Shown here piece after piece: positions 1 to 9,461 of a stretch of DNA of 64,000 nucleotides. Position 1 is the stretch's first letter, and each line of letters starts with the position of its first letter. Below the pieces are notes generated by a model. It was not told the DNA's origin. It saw nothing but the letters and a program-made list of their open reading frames with translations, and searched no databases. Where the stretch lies: NCBI GenBank assembly GCA_001899085.1, contig MKVB01000007.1, forward strand, positions 55,641 through 119,640, in the 5' to 3' direction. The stretch comes from Devosia sp. 66-14 (GTDB lineage: Bacteria; Pseudomonadota; Alphaproteobacteria; Rhizobiales; Devosiaceae). A program made the position numbers and the translations under genes.

Positions 1-1
1 C

Positions 2-460
2 GTGCCGCACCGCATCCACGCGACGGGCCGGCTGCGCGGCCGGGTCGAGGTCTCCGAGATCGATGGCGAGCTGTCGCTGCTGGTGCCCGGCGAAGCGGCG
101 CACATCCCGCGCCGGCTCACCGAATGGCTGAAGGCCGAGGCGCAGCGCGACCTCGCCGAGCGCTCGGACATTCATGCCGCGACGCTCGGGGTGGAAGTGA
201 AGTCGGTGTCGATGCGCAGCCAGTCTACCCGCTGGGGCTCGTGCTCCTCGTCGGGCCGGCTCAACTACAACTGGCGGCTGATCCTCGCCCCGCCCTTCGT
301 GCTCGACTATGTCGCGGCGCACGAGGTGGCGCACCTCGTCCACATGAACCACTCGCCGAACTTCTGGAGGGCGGTCGAGCAGGCGCTGCCGGACATGAAC
401 AAGGGCAAGGCCTGGCTCAAGGCGCACGGCAAGGTGCTGATGGGGTACGGGCTGGAGTAG
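2..460 (+). CDS. YgjP/SprT-like zinc metallopeptidase (DUF45), 5'-truncated
   Basis: C-terminal part of a predicted zinc-dependent metallopeptidase of the YgjP/DUF45 group. In the 152 visible residues I see the family motif WGSCSS at about 78-83 and the zinc site HEVAH at 107-111, with a third possible ligand His117. Proteins of this group are usually about 230 residues, so roughly 80 N-terminal residues probably lie before the window, and the GTG at position 2 is probably an internal codon rather than the start. The cellular substrate of the family is unknown. The gene is convergent with lpd. Confidence 0.85.
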   Translation: MPHRIHATGRLRGRVEVSEIDGELSLLVPGEAAHIPRRLTEWLKAEAQRDLAERSDIHAATLGVEVKSVSMRSQSTRWGSCSSSGRLNYNWRLILAPPFVLDYVAAHEVAHLVHMNHSPNFWRAVEQALPDMNKGKAWLKAHGKVLMGYGLE

Positions 461-481
461 GGCCGCCCAACAACCGAGGCC

Positions 482-528
482 GGCAGTCGGCGCACCTCCC
501 CCGTAAACGGGAGAGGAGTCCTGACTGC
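482..528. repeat. Palindromic intergenic element, degenerate copy of the CCTCCCC family
   Basis: Between the convergent peptidase and lpd genes. Outer arms GCAGTC/GACTGC enclose a GC-rich hairpin reading cacctcccccgtaaacggg followed by agaggagtcc. This resembles the elements near 30.8, 38.4, 41.4 and 56.4 kb but is degenerate. It could act as a bidirectional terminator; there is no clear T-tract. Confidence 0.45.
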
Positions 529-547
529 GAGCGCGGAACGCCTTTGG

Positions 548-1954
548 TTAGATGTGGATCGCGCCGTCGCCGCACATCAGCGCGGCTTCCTTCACCGCTT
601 CGCTGAGCGTCGGGTGCGCATGCGTGGTGCGGCCGAGGTCTTCGGCGGAGCCGGAGAACTCCATCAGGACGACGATCTCGTGGATCATCTCGCCGGCGTT
701 CTTGGCGATGATCTGCGCGCCCAGCACCCGGTCGGTGGCGACGTCGGCAAGGATCTTCACATAGCCCTGCGTGGCCAGCATCGCCTTGGCGCGGCCATTG
801 GCGGTGAATGGGAACTTGCCGGCCTTGTACTCGATACCGGCTGCCTTCAGCTCGTCCTCGGACTTGCCGACCCAGGCGACTTCCGGGCTCGTATACATCA
901 CCGAGGGAATGGTGCCGTAGTTCACGTGCGGCTGCTGGCCGGCGATGATCTCGGCCACCGCATGGCCTTCGTCCATCGCCTTGTGCGCCAGCATGGCGCC
1001 GGCCACCACATCGCCGATCGCATAGATGCCCGGCACGTTGGTCCTGAACTGCGCGTCGGTACGGACGCGGCCGCGCTCATCGAGCGCCACCCCGACGCCC
1101 TCGAGGCCCAGCCCCTCGGTGAAAGGCTTGCGCCCCACCGCTACCAGCACCGCATCGGCCTCGGCGAAGCTCGCCTCGCCGCCGCCTGCCGGTTCCAGCC
1201 GGGCGCGGACCGAGCCGTCGCCCTGCTTCTCGATCGCCGTCACCTTGGTAGAGAGCTTGAACTCCATGCCCTGCTTGGTGAGGTTGCGCTGCGTCTGGCG
1301 CGCCGCCTCGCTGTCGAGGCCGGGGAGGATCCGGTCGAGGAACTCGACCACCTGCACCTTGGCGCCGAGCCGGCCCCAGACCGAGCCGAGCTCCAGCCCG
1401 ATAATGCCGCCGCCGATCACCAGTAGGCGCTTGGGCACCTCCTGGAAGGCGAGGGCGCCCGTCGAGGATACCACCTTGTTCTCGTCGATCTCGATGCCCG
1501 GCAGGCTGATCGGCACCGAGCCGGTGGCGATCAGGATGTTCCTGCTCTCGATCGTGGTCGGTGCGCCGCTTTCCGGCGTCACCAGCACCTTGCCCTCGGC
1601 CGGGATCGAGCCGGTGCCGCGGAAGGTGGTGATCTTGTTCTTCTTGAACAGGAACTCGATGCCCGAGACGTTGGCGGTGACGGTATCGTCCTTGTGCGCC
1701 AGCATCTGCTTCAAATTGAGCTGCGGCGTCACATCGATGCCGAACTGGCGGAACTGGTGCCCGGCTTCCTCGAACAGCTCCGAGGCATGCAGCAGGGCCT
1801 TTGACGGAATGCACCCGATATTGAGGCAGGTGCCGCCGAAGGTCGGCCATTTCTCGACCACCGCGACCTTCATGCCGAGCTGCGCTGCCCGGATTGCCGC
1901 GACGTATCCACCCGGGCCGGAGCCGATTACGGTGAGGTCGAAAGTGTCCGCCAT
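548..1954 (-). CDS. lpdA: Dihydrolipoyl dehydrogenase (E3)
   Basis: FAD-dependent dihydrolipoamide dehydrogenase, the E3 subunit shared by 2-oxoacid dehydrogenase complexes. It reoxidises lipoyl groups and passes electrons to NAD+ in the cytoplasm. The 468 residues match the family length. FAD-binding GSGPGGY is at 11-17, the redox-active disulfide CLNIGC at 43-48, an NAD-binding glycine motif lies in the middle, and the C-terminal HAHPT carries the catalytic His near 447, followed by a conserved Glu. No E1 or E2 gene adjoins it here; it is convergent with the peptidase gene. Confidence 0.97.
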   Translation of the reverse strand: MADTFDLTVIGSGPGGYVAAIRAAQLGMKVAVVEKWPTFGGTCLNIGCIPSKALLHASELFEEAGHQFRQFGIDVTPQLNLKQMLAHKDDTVTANVSGIEFLFKKNKITTFRGTGSIPAEGKVLVTPESGAPTTIESRNILIATGSVPISLPGIEIDENKVVSSTGALAFQEVPKRLLVIGGGIIGLELGSVWGRLGAKVQVVEFLDRILPGLDSEAARQTQRNLTKQGMEFKLSTKVTAIEKQGDGSVRARLEPAGGGEASFAEADAVLVAVGRKPFTEGLGLEGVGVALDERGRVRTDAQFRTNVPGIYAIGDVVAGAMLAHKAMDEGHAVAEIIAGQQPHVNYGTIPSVMYTSPEVAWVGKSEDELKAAGIEYKAGKFPFTANGRAKAMLATQGYVKILADVATDRVLGAQIIAKNAGEMIHEIVVLMEFSGSAEDLGRTTHAHPTLSEAVKEAALMCGDGAIHI

Positions 1955-2105
1955 GATGTCTCCGAGAGGCTCAGACGGCGCCTGGGAAGTGGCGCCTGCG
2001 CTGCCGATATAGGACTGCCAAACGGGTTAAACTACCCGCCCGTGGGAGGGAACCCCCGTCGCATCCGGAGCCATGCGAAATGCGCATGATTCCGCTGCCG
2101 TCCGG

Positions 2106-2609
2106 TCACTTGGTGCAGGCGGCGAGCGTGAAGGTATCGAGCACGTTGCGCTCGCCGGCAAATGCGTCCCCCCGCATCATCGAGTACCAGACATTGACGG
2201 CGAACTCGGGCAACAGCAGCTGCCGCGGCGCCATCTGCGCTTCGAGCGGGATCTCGGCATCATTGGGATATTCTTCGATCCCATCTGCCCCGAGCGCATA
2301 GACCACGCCCTCCCAGAAGCCGCATTGCTCGCCATCGGCCCCGGTGCAGTCGAGGCCCACCGAGCCGCCGGGTTGTCCGAAACCGTTGGGAATGTGGATG
2401 GCGCCGTCGAACCTCGCCTTGACCCCCTTGATGGCGATCTCGAAGGCGGCGATCTGGTTGGCCGCCCCATCGCGCGGCACCGGGCTGAAGCTGAGCCGGA
2501 CGTCGCCGCCCGGCTGTTCATAGATGGCGTGCTGGATCGGGCACTCGATGGCAAGCGCCGGTCCGGCCAGCAGTCCCGCCACGGCAATCGCGGCGATTGG
2601 TTTCAGCAT
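2106..2609 (-). CDS. Small secreted protein of unknown function
   Basis: 167-residue protein I do not recognise. The first 20 residues form a Sec signal peptide (hydrophobic IAAIAVAGLLAG, then ALA before the mature start IECP). The mature part has several Cys residues, including CPIQ just after cleavage, a DCTG segment, QCGFW and a C-terminal AACTK, which suggests a disulfide-bonded periplasmic protein. I chose the ATG at 2607-2609 because the signal peptide begins there; the reading frame continues upstream only as out-of-context sequence over the SDR gene. It lies 59 bp downstream of that SDR on the same strand. Confidence 0.75.
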   Translation of the reverse strand: MLKPIAAIAVAGLLAGPALAIECPIQHAIYEQPGGDVRLSFSPVPRDGAANQIAAFEIAIKGVKARFDGAIHIPNGFGQPGGSVGLDCTGADGEQCGFWEGVVYALGADGIEEYPNDAEIPLEAQMAPRQLLLPEFAVNVWYSMMRGDAFAGERNVLDTFTLAACTK

Positions 2610-2668
2610 CTGCAGTCTCCCCCAAGCTTCACTGCACCTTGGACGCCGCCCGCCACCCGAACCTTGGG

Positions 2669-3427
2669 TCAGGGCGCCGCGGCCCGTCCACCAGTCACGG
2701 CCAGTGTGGTGCCGGTGACATAAGCCGCATCGTCCGACAGCAGCCACAATACCGCCTGGGCGACTTCCTCGGCGGTGCCGGCGCGGGCCAGCGGCACGCT
2801 GGGCGCCAGCTGCTGCGCCCGGTCGGGCACCCCGCCGGTGGCATGGAACTCGGTGTCGATCACGCCCGGCCGCACGCCGTTGACCCTGATGCCTTCCGCC
2901 GCCACCTCGAGCGCCAGGCCCACCGTGAAGGTGTCGATGGCGCCTTTGCTGGCCGCATAGTCGACATAGACGCCCGGCGCGCCGAGCTTGGCGGCGGCGG
3001 AGCTGACATTGACGATGCCGCCGCCGCTGCCGCCATGCTTGCTGGACATCCGCCTGACGGCCGCCCCGGCACAGAGGATCGAGCCGGTGACATTGACCGC
3101 CAGGATGCGGGCAATCCGCTCGGCATCCATGGCATCGACCCGCAGCGACGGCGCGATGGTTCCGGCATTGTTGACGAGGCCTGCGACGCGCCCCAGGCGG
3201 TCGGCAGCGCGAAAAATGTGCTCGACGTCCTCGGCGCTGCTGACATCGCCGCGCACCGCCACCGCTTCGCCGCCCCGCGAGTGGATCTCGGCGCACACCG
3301 CTTCGGCGGCCGCGACATTGCCGGCATAGTTCACCACCACGCCATAGCCGCGCGCTGCCGCGAGCCTGCACACCGCGGCTCCGATGCCCCGGCTGCCGCC
3401 GGTGACGACAAGTACTTTATCGGACAT
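2669..3427 (-). CDS. SDR family NAD(P)-dependent oxidoreductase
   Basis: 252-residue classical short-chain dehydrogenase/reductase. The cofactor loop TGGSRGIG is near residue 10, NNAG near residue 88, and the catalytic Ser and YxxxK (YVDYAASK) in the middle, followed by PGVIDT. It reads like glucose-dehydrogenase/FabG-type SDRs that use NADP; the substrate cannot be inferred. It is followed on the same strand by the small secreted protein gene, possibly co-transcribed. Confidence 0.9.
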   Translation of the reverse strand: MSDKVLVVTGGSRGIGAAVCRLAAARGYGVVVNYAGNVAAAEAVCAEIHSRGGEAVAVRGDVSSAEDVEHIFRAADRLGRVAGLVNNAGTIAPSLRVDAMDAERIARILAVNVTGSILCAGAAVRRMSSKHGGSGGGIVNVSSAAAKLGAPGVYVDYAASKGAIDTFTVGLALEVAAEGIRVNGVRPGVIDTEFHATGGVPDRAQQLAPSVPLARAGTAEEVAQAVLWLLSDDAAYVTGTTLAVTGGRAAAP

Positions 3428-3474
3428 GAGGTCCCTCCCTAGGGAGGCGACTGTACGGCCCGCGCCACGAATGC

Positions 3475-3501
3475 AAAAGGCGGAACCTAATGTCCCGCCT
3501 T
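3475..3501 (-). terminator. Rho-independent terminator of the PBP1A gene
   Basis: On the minus strand the hairpin AAGGCGG / CCGCCTT is followed by TTTT, about 30 nt past the PBP1A stop codon. It also separates that gene from the SDR gene. Confidence 0.6.
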
Positions 3502-3530
3502 GCTACTTTGGGTCGCTGCTGCCCCCGGGG

Positions 3531-5699
3531 TCAGTTGCCGCCGAAGATATCGCCCAGCAGGTCGACCAGGGTGCGGCGCGGGCGCTCCGCCTGTGGCTGC
3601 TCCATCGGCTGCAGCGGTTGCTGTTCGAGACCCGGCTGGGTCATGGCGCCGGGCAGTTCGGCGACCGGGATGCCCTCATGCGCCTTGGTCATGAACTGGC
3701 TCCAGATCTCCACCGGCACATTGCCGCCCGAGAGCTTGGTGCCGACGTCGTTGTCGTTGCCCAGCCAGACGCCTGCGACCATGCGGGCGGTGTAGCCGAC
3801 GAACAGCGCGTCGCGGGCCTTCTGCGAGGTGCCGGTCTTGCCGGCCATCGGCCAGCCGTTGAGCTGGGCCCGCTTGCCGGTGCCGATCTCGACGGCGGCG
3901 TGCAGCATGTCGTTCATCTCGGCGACGATATTGGGCTCGATCACCCGGCCCGGACCGGCGGCTACGGCGTCGTACAGCACCTTGCCGTCGACGGTTTCGA
4001 TGCGGGTGATGACATTGGCGATGACGCCGATGCCGCCATTGGCGAATGGCGCGTAGGCGGCGGTCAGCTCGAGCAGCGAGACTTCCTGGGTGCCCAGCGC
4101 GATCGAGGACACCGCCTGCAGCGGCGAGGAAATGCCCATCCGCATCGCCGCTTCCACCACCTTGTCGGGGCCCACGTCGTTGGCGAGCAGCGCCGAGACC
4201 GTGTTGCGCGACAGCGCCAGCGCCTGGCGCAAGGTCATGTCGCCACCATACTTGCCGTCGGCGTTCGACGGCTTCCAGCCGTTGATGTCGACCGGCCCGT
4301 CGGTGGCGATGGTGTCGGGGGTGTAGCCTTTTTCCATGCCGGCCAGGTAGACGAACGGCTTGAAGGTGGAGCCGGGCTGCCGGCGCGCCGTCACCGCGCG
4401 GTTATACTGGCTCGCCTGGTAGTCGACGCCGCCGACCAGGGCGCGCACCGAACCATCGACATCCATCGCCACCAGGGCGCCCTGGCTGAAGCCCTTGTCC
4501 TTGCCATACTTGGCGACGGCTTCCTTGACCACGAACTCCGCCTCCTTCTGGAGGTCCCAGTTGATCGTGGTGTGGACGATCACGTCCTGCTTCACTTCGC
4601 CCAGATAGGCGGTCATCAGGCTCTCGACCCAGTCGGCGACATAGGATTCGCCGCCCACCACCTTGGTGCGCACCGTCTGGTTGGGGTCGATCGCCGCGGC
4701 CTTGGACTCGGCCGGCGTGATGTAGCCTTCCTTGGCCATGGCCGCGAGCACCAGGCCCTGACGGGCTTGCACCAGCTCGGGCTTGCCCTTGGGGTTGAGT
4801 CGCGACGGCGCCTGCAGCGAACCGGCCAGCATCGCGGCTTCGCCGAGCGACAGGTTGCGCGCCGACTTGCCGAAATAGCGCTGCGCTGCCGCCTCGATGC
4901 CGGTGGCGTTGTTGCCGAAGAACACCCGGTTCAAATAGAGCTCGAGAATGTCGTCCTTGGAATAGTTCTGCTCGAGCCATACCGCGAGCAGCGCTTCCTG
5001 CACCTTGCGGCCCAGCGTCTGGTCGGGGGTGAGGAACAGGTTCTTGGCCAGCTGCTGGGTGATGGTCGAGGCGCCGCGGGTCACTTCACCCGCCTGCACG
5101 CTTTCGAGCGCCACCGAGACGAGGCCGAGCACGTCGATGCCGAAATGGTCGTAGAAGCGCCGGTCTTCGATGGCGACGAACGCCGCCGGCACGTAATAGG
5201 GTAGCTCGCGCAGCGACACCGCTTCGCCGCCGGTCTTGCCGCGGTTGGAAATCAACTGCCCATTGGCGGCGACGATACGGATATTGGCGGCGCGGTCCGG
5301 CACCTTCCACGTGTCGGCCGAGGGCAGCTGCACGGCGTAGTAGACCACCACGGCACCGGCGGCCAGCGCCCCCCAGATGCCCAGGATGAACAGCCACGAG
5401 ATCATCTTCCAGATGACCCCGAACAGCGTCAGCGGGCGGCGTTCGCGCCGGCCACGGCTCTTTTTCTGCTTGGGAGCCCGACCGCGCGGCGTCTTGCCCC
5501 GCGGTGCCCGCTCCTGGCGTTCGTCGTCGACATAGGTGCCGCCGTCGGAAAAGCCCGGCTCGATCCGGGCACCGCGCGCCACCTTCTTCGCCGGTGCCGA
5601 TCGCTCCGAACGCGTGCCCTTTTTGGGCGTGGCGCCGACGCGGTCATCAGGCGAGACGTGAAAATCCATAAACAGGGCCCCGGCATTCTTCTTGCGCAT
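3531..5699 (-). CDS. mrcA: Penicillin-binding protein 1A (bifunctional transglycosylase/transpeptidase)
   Basis: Class A PBP that polymerises and cross-links peptidoglycan at the inner membrane. It has a long basic, disordered cytoplasmic N-terminus, then one membrane segment (ISWLFILGIWGALAAGAVVV). The GT51 domain includes EDRRFYDHFG with the catalytic Glu. The transpeptidase domain has STFK (active-site Ser), SRN and KTGTS. A Pro/Gln-rich tail ends the protein. The frame is open up to 5783; I placed the start at the ATG at 5697-5699 (722 residues), but an ATG at 5667-5669 is equally possible because neither has a strong ribosome-binding site. Confidence 0.95.
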   Translation of the reverse strand: MRKKNAGALFMDFHVSPDDRVGATPKKGTRSERSAPAKKVARGARIEPGFSDGGTYVDDERQERAPRGKTPRGRAPKQKKSRGRRERRPLTLFGVIWKMISWLFILGIWGALAAGAVVVYYAVQLPSADTWKVPDRAANIRIVAANGQLISNRGKTGGEAVSLRELPYYVPAAFVAIEDRRFYDHFGIDVLGLVSVALESVQAGEVTRGASTITQQLAKNLFLTPDQTLGRKVQEALLAVWLEQNYSKDDILELYLNRVFFGNNATGIEAAAQRYFGKSARNLSLGEAAMLAGSLQAPSRLNPKGKPELVQARQGLVLAAMAKEGYITPAESKAAAIDPNQTVRTKVVGGESYVADWVESLMTAYLGEVKQDVIVHTTINWDLQKEAEFVVKEAVAKYGKDKGFSQGALVAMDVDGSVRALVGGVDYQASQYNRAVTARRQPGSTFKPFVYLAGMEKGYTPDTIATDGPVDINGWKPSNADGKYGGDMTLRQALALSRNTVSALLANDVGPDKVVEAAMRMGISSPLQAVSSIALGTQEVSLLELTAAYAPFANGGIGVIANVITRIETVDGKVLYDAVAAGPGRVIEPNIVAEMNDMLHAAVEIGTGKRAQLNGWPMAGKTGTSQKARDALFVGYTARMVAGVWLGNDNDVGTKLSGGNVPVEIWSQFMTKAHEGIPVAELPGAMTQPGLEQQPLQPMEQPQAERPRRTLVDLLGDIFGGN

Positions 5700-5944
5700 G
5701 GCGTATGTCCGGCAGCCGGTTCCCTGATGGGGAGGCCCGCGGACGCCATCGGGCATCCGACCGTCTCGCCAAGCCTCAGCCAACCCGAATACCCGGGCCT
5801 TCGACCAGCGCGGTCCCCTTGGCTATCCAAGTTAAATGTGGCCGGTTTATGTGGGCTTAAGCGTCCCGGTCAAGCGGTGTTGCGCCGAGGTGACATGCAT
5901 CGTTGCCCCCGCCGCGCCGGAGGTGGCGGCGGGAGCCGGAGCGG

Positions 5945-7486
5945 TCAATGCGCTGTACTGGCCACCGCGGTCTCGCGGTAGTTGCGCAAGGCCACGAACA
6001 CCACCATCGCCAGCACGCCGATCAGTGTCGCCGCGGTCAGCAGCACCATGGCATGCGCATCGGAAAAGGCCGCGCGACCCGCCGCTGCGAGGGCTGCGCC
6101 GGCGTCACCGAATCGGTCGGCAGCCGTCATCGTTTCGCCGATCGAATGGCTGGCGCTCGACGGCAACGTGCCGGCCAGTTCCGCCGGCAGCCGGATGGCG
6201 CTCGCATAGCTGGCCGAGAGCAGCACGCCGAACAGCGTGATGCCGAGCCCAGCGCCCAGTTCGTACCCGGTGCCTTCGAGCGCTCCGGCGGCGCCGGCCT
6301 TGTCGGCCGGTGCGCTGCCCATGATGGCGATCGAGGACGCCGTGAGCCCGATGCTGAGCGACAGCCCGAGCGTCGCCATCAGGGCGATGACGCCGAGCCC
6401 CGGGTTGTGGAAGTCGCTGAGCCCGAGGCCGGCGAGGCTGCCGGCAGCCACCAGCAGCGACAGCGTCGCCACCATGCGCAGCCCGAGTACGCCGGTGACA
6501 CAGCCGGCGAGTGGCCCGCCGATCGCCGAGGCGACGACCAGCGGCATCATGAACAGCCCGGCCTCGAGCGGCGAATAGCCGACGACGAACTGCAACTCCT
6601 GCGCCACGGTCAGCTCGACCCCGGCCAGCGCTCCGGAGACCACGATCGCCATCACCATTCCCATGGTGATCGCCGGCTTGCCGAACAGCGTCAGGTCGAG
6701 CATCGGCGTCGCGCTGCGCCTCTGCTGGCGGACGAACCAGGCGAGCAGGGTGAGGCCGGCGAGCAGCGTCGCGCCGGTGATGATCGGCGAATTGCCGGCC
6801 TTGAAACCGGATTTGATCGCATAGACCGTGGCGATCAGGCCGACCAGCAGGACCAGCGCCTGCCCGATGGTCCAGTTGCCGCCGGCCGTCGGCTGGCGCC
6901 GCGGCAGCGTGGCATAGGCCAGCGGCCAGACCAGCAGCATCACCGGAACGTTGATCAGGAACACCGAACCCCACCAGAAATGCTCGAGCAGGGCGCCGCC
7001 GGCCAGCGGGCCGAGCGCCGCCCCGGCCGAGCCGATGGTCCCCCACAGGCCGAGCGCCAGGCCGCGCTCGCGCGGGTCGTCGAAGGTCTGCCGGATTATG
7101 GCCAGCACATTCGGCATCACCATCGAGGCGCCGACCGCCAGCAGCACGCGGGCGCCGATCAGCACGGCTGCCGTCGGGGCGAACGCAGCGATGACCGAAG
7201 CGACGAGAAACACCGCGAGGCCGATCAACAGGGTGCGCCGGTGGCCCAGTCGATCGGCAAGCGTACCCATCGGCACCAGCAGCCCGGCCATCATCAGCGG
7301 GTAGATGTCGATGATCCACAGGATCTCGGTGCCGCTGGCGCCCAGGGCCAGGGTCAGCGACGGCACCGCGATGTGCAGGATCGTCATGTCGATGACGATG
7401 GGGACGAAGGCCAGCAGCACGGCGAATAGCACAAGCCAGCGATTGCGGGGGAGAGACACGACGAACCTCTTGGCGCTCAGGCGCAT
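5945..7486 (-). CDS. MFS multidrug exporter, DHA2 (EmrB/QacA/SmvA-like), 14 TM
   Basis: 513-residue inner-membrane drug:H+ antiporter with about 14 hydrophobic segments. Visible signatures are the motif after TM2 (MGTLADRLGHRRTL) and the TM1 segment ending IVIDMTILHIAVP, typical of SmvA/QacA-type exporters of cationic biocides. It is transcribed divergently from a TetR regulator whose likely operator sits between the two starts. The exact drug range cannot be read from the sequence. Confidence 0.93.
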   Translation of the reverse strand: MRLSAKRFVVSLPRNRWLVLFAVLLAFVPIVIDMTILHIAVPSLTLALGASGTEILWIIDIYPLMMAGLLVPMGTLADRLGHRRTLLIGLAVFLVASVIAAFAPTAAVLIGARVLLAVGASMVMPNVLAIIRQTFDDPRERGLALGLWGTIGSAGAALGPLAGGALLEHFWWGSVFLINVPVMLLVWPLAYATLPRRQPTAGGNWTIGQALVLLVGLIATVYAIKSGFKAGNSPIITGATLLAGLTLLAWFVRQQRRSATPMLDLTLFGKPAITMGMVMAIVVSGALAGVELTVAQELQFVVGYSPLEAGLFMMPLVVASAIGGPLAGCVTGVLGLRMVATLSLLVAAGSLAGLGLSDFHNPGLGVIALMATLGLSLSIGLTASSIAIMGSAPADKAGAAGALEGTGYELGAGLGITLFGVLLSASYASAIRLPAELAGTLPSSASHSIGETMTAADRFGDAGAALAAAGRAAFSDAHAMVLLTAATLIGVLAMVVFVALRNYRETAVASTAH

Positions 7487-7520
7487 CTTCCATTGAGATG
7501 AAGGGAAGCGCTATTTATAT

Positions 7521-7532
7521 CCGTCCAGACGG
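7521..7532. promoter_or_regulatory. Candidate TetR operator
   Basis: Perfect inverted repeat CCGTC-CA-GACGG in the 63-bp gap between the divergent MFS and TetR starts. It has the size and position expected of a TetR-family half-site pair that would control both genes. Confidence 0.5.
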
Positions 7533-7549
7533 TTTGAAAAGAGGTGGGG

Positions 7550-8095
7550 ATGGGCAGACGCCAGACAATTGATCGTGACGGCTTGCTGGATGCGGCCGAG
7601 CGCGTGGTGCTGCGCGAAGGCGCCAACAACCTCACCATCGACGCGGTGGCGCGGGAGGCGGGGGTCAGCAAGGGAGGCGTGCTCTATGCCTTCGAAACCA
7701 AGGATGCGCTGATCGACACGATGATGCGCCGGGTCGTCGCGGACTACGAACGGATGGTCGAAGAGTATCTGCGCCAGACCGCCGACACGCCGCGCAACCG
7801 CCTGCTCGCCCATGTCGACGCCAACCGGCGCGAAGATGCCGCGGTCAACGCCCGCGCCGTCGCGCTGATGACGAGTTTCCTCCGCGCGCCGGCATTTCAC
7901 GCCGAGACGCTGGTATTTTATCGCGAACTGTTCGGGCACGCCGACGCATCGACCGAGGCCGGCCGGCGCATGCGCCTCGCCCTCCTCGCCACCGAGGGCG
8001 CCTTCGTGGTGCGCGGCTTCGGCCTCTATCCGTTCACCGATGCCGAATGGCAGGCCGTGCACGACGACATCGCCGGCATCCTGCTTGCCGCCTGA
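7550..8095 (+). CDS. TetR/AcrR family transcriptional regulator
   Basis: 181-residue repressor. The N-terminal helix-turn-helix spans about residues 10-50 (DAVAREAGVSKGGVLYAFETKDAL), and the rest is a helical ligand-binding domain. The ATG at 7550 follows AGAGG with 6-7 nt spacing, so I prefer it over the GTG at 7544. It is divergent from the DHA2 exporter and probably represses it, being released when a drug binds. The inverted repeat at 7521-7532 would be its site. Confidence 0.9.
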   Translation: MGRRQTIDRDGLLDAAERVVLREGANNLTIDAVAREAGVSKGGVLYAFETKDALIDTMMRRVVADYERMVEEYLRQTADTPRNRLLAHVDANRREDAAVNARAVALMTSFLRAPAFHAETLVFYRELFGHADASTEAGRRMRLALLATEGAFVVRGFGLYPFTDAEWQAVHDDIAGILLAA

Positions 8096-8116
8096 GCGGC
8101 TGAACCGGAGGATGCC

Positions 8117-9016
8117 CTAGCCGGCCGACTGCAGGTCGCCGGCCTTCAGCCGGGCCACGTCGCGCAGTGGCGGCGCGCCGAAGGTGCGGGCATATTCGCG
8201 GCTGAACTGGCTCGGGCTGTCATAGCCGACCCGATGGCCGGCGGTTGCCGCATCCAGCGCCTCGGACAGCATCAGCCGCCGCGCCTCCTGCAGCCGCAAC
8301 TGCTTCTGGTATTGCAGCGGGCTCATCGCGGTCACCGCCTTGAAATGCAGGTGCAGCGCCGAAGCGCTCATCCGTGCTTCGGCCGCCAGCGTCTCGATGG
8401 CGAAGGCGTCGCGATAGTTGAGCTTGATCCAGCCGATGGCGCGGTTCACCTGCTGCAACCGGCTCTCGGCCAGCGCGATCTGCTGCAGCTTGGTGGCCTG
8501 GTCGGAGCGGAGCAGCCGATAGAGGATCTCGCGCTTCAGCATCGGCCCGAGCACTGCAAGGTCCTCCGGCCGCTCCAGCAGCCTGACCAGCCGGATCGCG
8601 GCGTCGAGCAGATCGGGCAGGATCGGACTGACCGCGACGCTCGGCTCCGCCTCGGCTGCCGCGGCCGTCACCCCGCCGACCTCGATCAGCAGCGCGCTGA
8701 TCTCGGCGGCGTCGAGCTCGAGCTTCATGCACAGATACGGCGCCTCGGGCGTCGCCTCCACCACCTGGCCGATGACCGGTGTATCCACCGAGACGACGAG
8801 GAAGTTGGTGGCGTCGTAATTGAGCACGCGGTCGCCGGCGATCACCCGCTTCCTGCCCTGGGCCACGATGCACAGCGCCGGGTGGTGCACGGCATGCATC
8901 GGCTCGGACGGATGCGAGATCCGCACCAGCGACAGGCCTTCGATCGGCGTTGCCTGAATGCCGTCAACGGTTGCGAACTGTGCAATCAGCTCGATGAGCT
9001 CACCCATGCGATCCAT
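8117..9016 (-). CDS. AraC family transcriptional regulator with AraC_N domain
   Basis: 299-residue regulator. The N-terminal cupin-like AraC_N domain (PF06719 type) has LCIVAQGRKRVIAGD and a following YLCMKLELD segment. The C-terminal double helix-turn-helix contains AFAIETLAAEARMSASALHLHF and a second HTH ending in SPSQFSREYARTFG. The ATG at 9014-9016 is preceded by AAGGA at 8-nt spacing, which decides the start; the frame is open up to 9082. It is divergent from the Atu4866-like gene. AraC_N regulators often sit beside oxidoreductase or small stress genes that they control. Confidence 0.92.
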   Translation of the reverse strand: MDRMGELIELIAQFATVDGIQATPIEGLSLVRISHPSEPMHAVHHPALCIVAQGRKRVIAGDRVLNYDATNFLVVSVDTPVIGQVVEATPEAPYLCMKLELDAAEISALLIEVGGVTAAAAEAEPSVAVSPILPDLLDAAIRLVRLLERPEDLAVLGPMLKREILYRLLRSDQATKLQQIALAESRLQQVNRAIGWIKLNYRDAFAIETLAAEARMSASALHLHFKAVTAMSPLQYQKQLRLQEARRLMLSEALDAATAGHRVGYDSPSQFSREYARTFGAPPLRDVARLKAGDLQSAG

Positions 9017-9202
9017 GGCGAATTCCTTCATTCTGTATGCGGAAGACATAGCAGTTCGCGCCAAGGAGTCATCATCGATCACGGAAGTTTGGAGGATTGT
9101 GCAATCACTCAGGAGGATCGGTCTACCGCCTGCGGGCCCTGGTGAGCGATATAGCTGTCACCGCGGATGGCAGAACATCCGCAGTAGAAAGCGAGGACCC
9201 AA

Positions 9203-9337
9203 ATGAACATCGATCTTTCCAGCATCGCCCGGAGCCTGCAGCCCGCGGCCATCCTCGCCATCACCAGCAAACTGTTGAAGCCGGTGACCACCCAGCCGCG
9301 CCGGCCACGCCGCGAGCGGCGGAGCATGAATGGCTAG
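9203..9337 (+). CDS. Possible 44-aa microprotein
   Basis: Short frame with a GAGGACC ribosome-binding-like sequence just upstream. It encodes MNIDLSSIARSLQ, a hydrophobic helix (PAAILAITSKLL) and an Arg-rich end (RRPRRERR). Amphipathic plus basic composition fits a membrane-associated small protein. It lies between the AraC regulator and the Atu4866-like gene. No homologue is known to me, so it may be spurious. Confidence 0.35.
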   Translation: MNIDLSSIARSLQPAAILAITSKLLKPVTTQPRRPRRERRSMNG

Positions 9338-9422
9338 GCGCCGGGTCGTCGCGTTGGTTGCTGGCATGGCGCTGGTCGCCGCGCTTGCCATCGTCGCAGG
9401 CACAACCCTCGGCCTGCCCTAG
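9330..9422 (+). CDS. Possible 30-aa single-TM microprotein
   Basis: Overlaps the end of the 44-aa frame by 8 nt. Starts MARRR, then one hydrophobic segment (VVALVAGMALVAALAIVAGTTLGLP). The overlapping arrangement would allow translational coupling. Very short, so weak evidence. Confidence 0.3.
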   Translation: MARRRVVALVAGMALVAALAIVAGTTLGLP

Positions 9423-9461
9423 AGCGGCCGACCCCCTTCACTCCAGCATGGAGTTTCACCA

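Noticed and set aside
2106-3371. A 421-codon minus-strand frame across the SDR gene and the small secreted protein
   Set aside because: Only the last 167 codons look like protein, beginning with a signal peptide. The upstream part is a shadow of the SDR in another frame.
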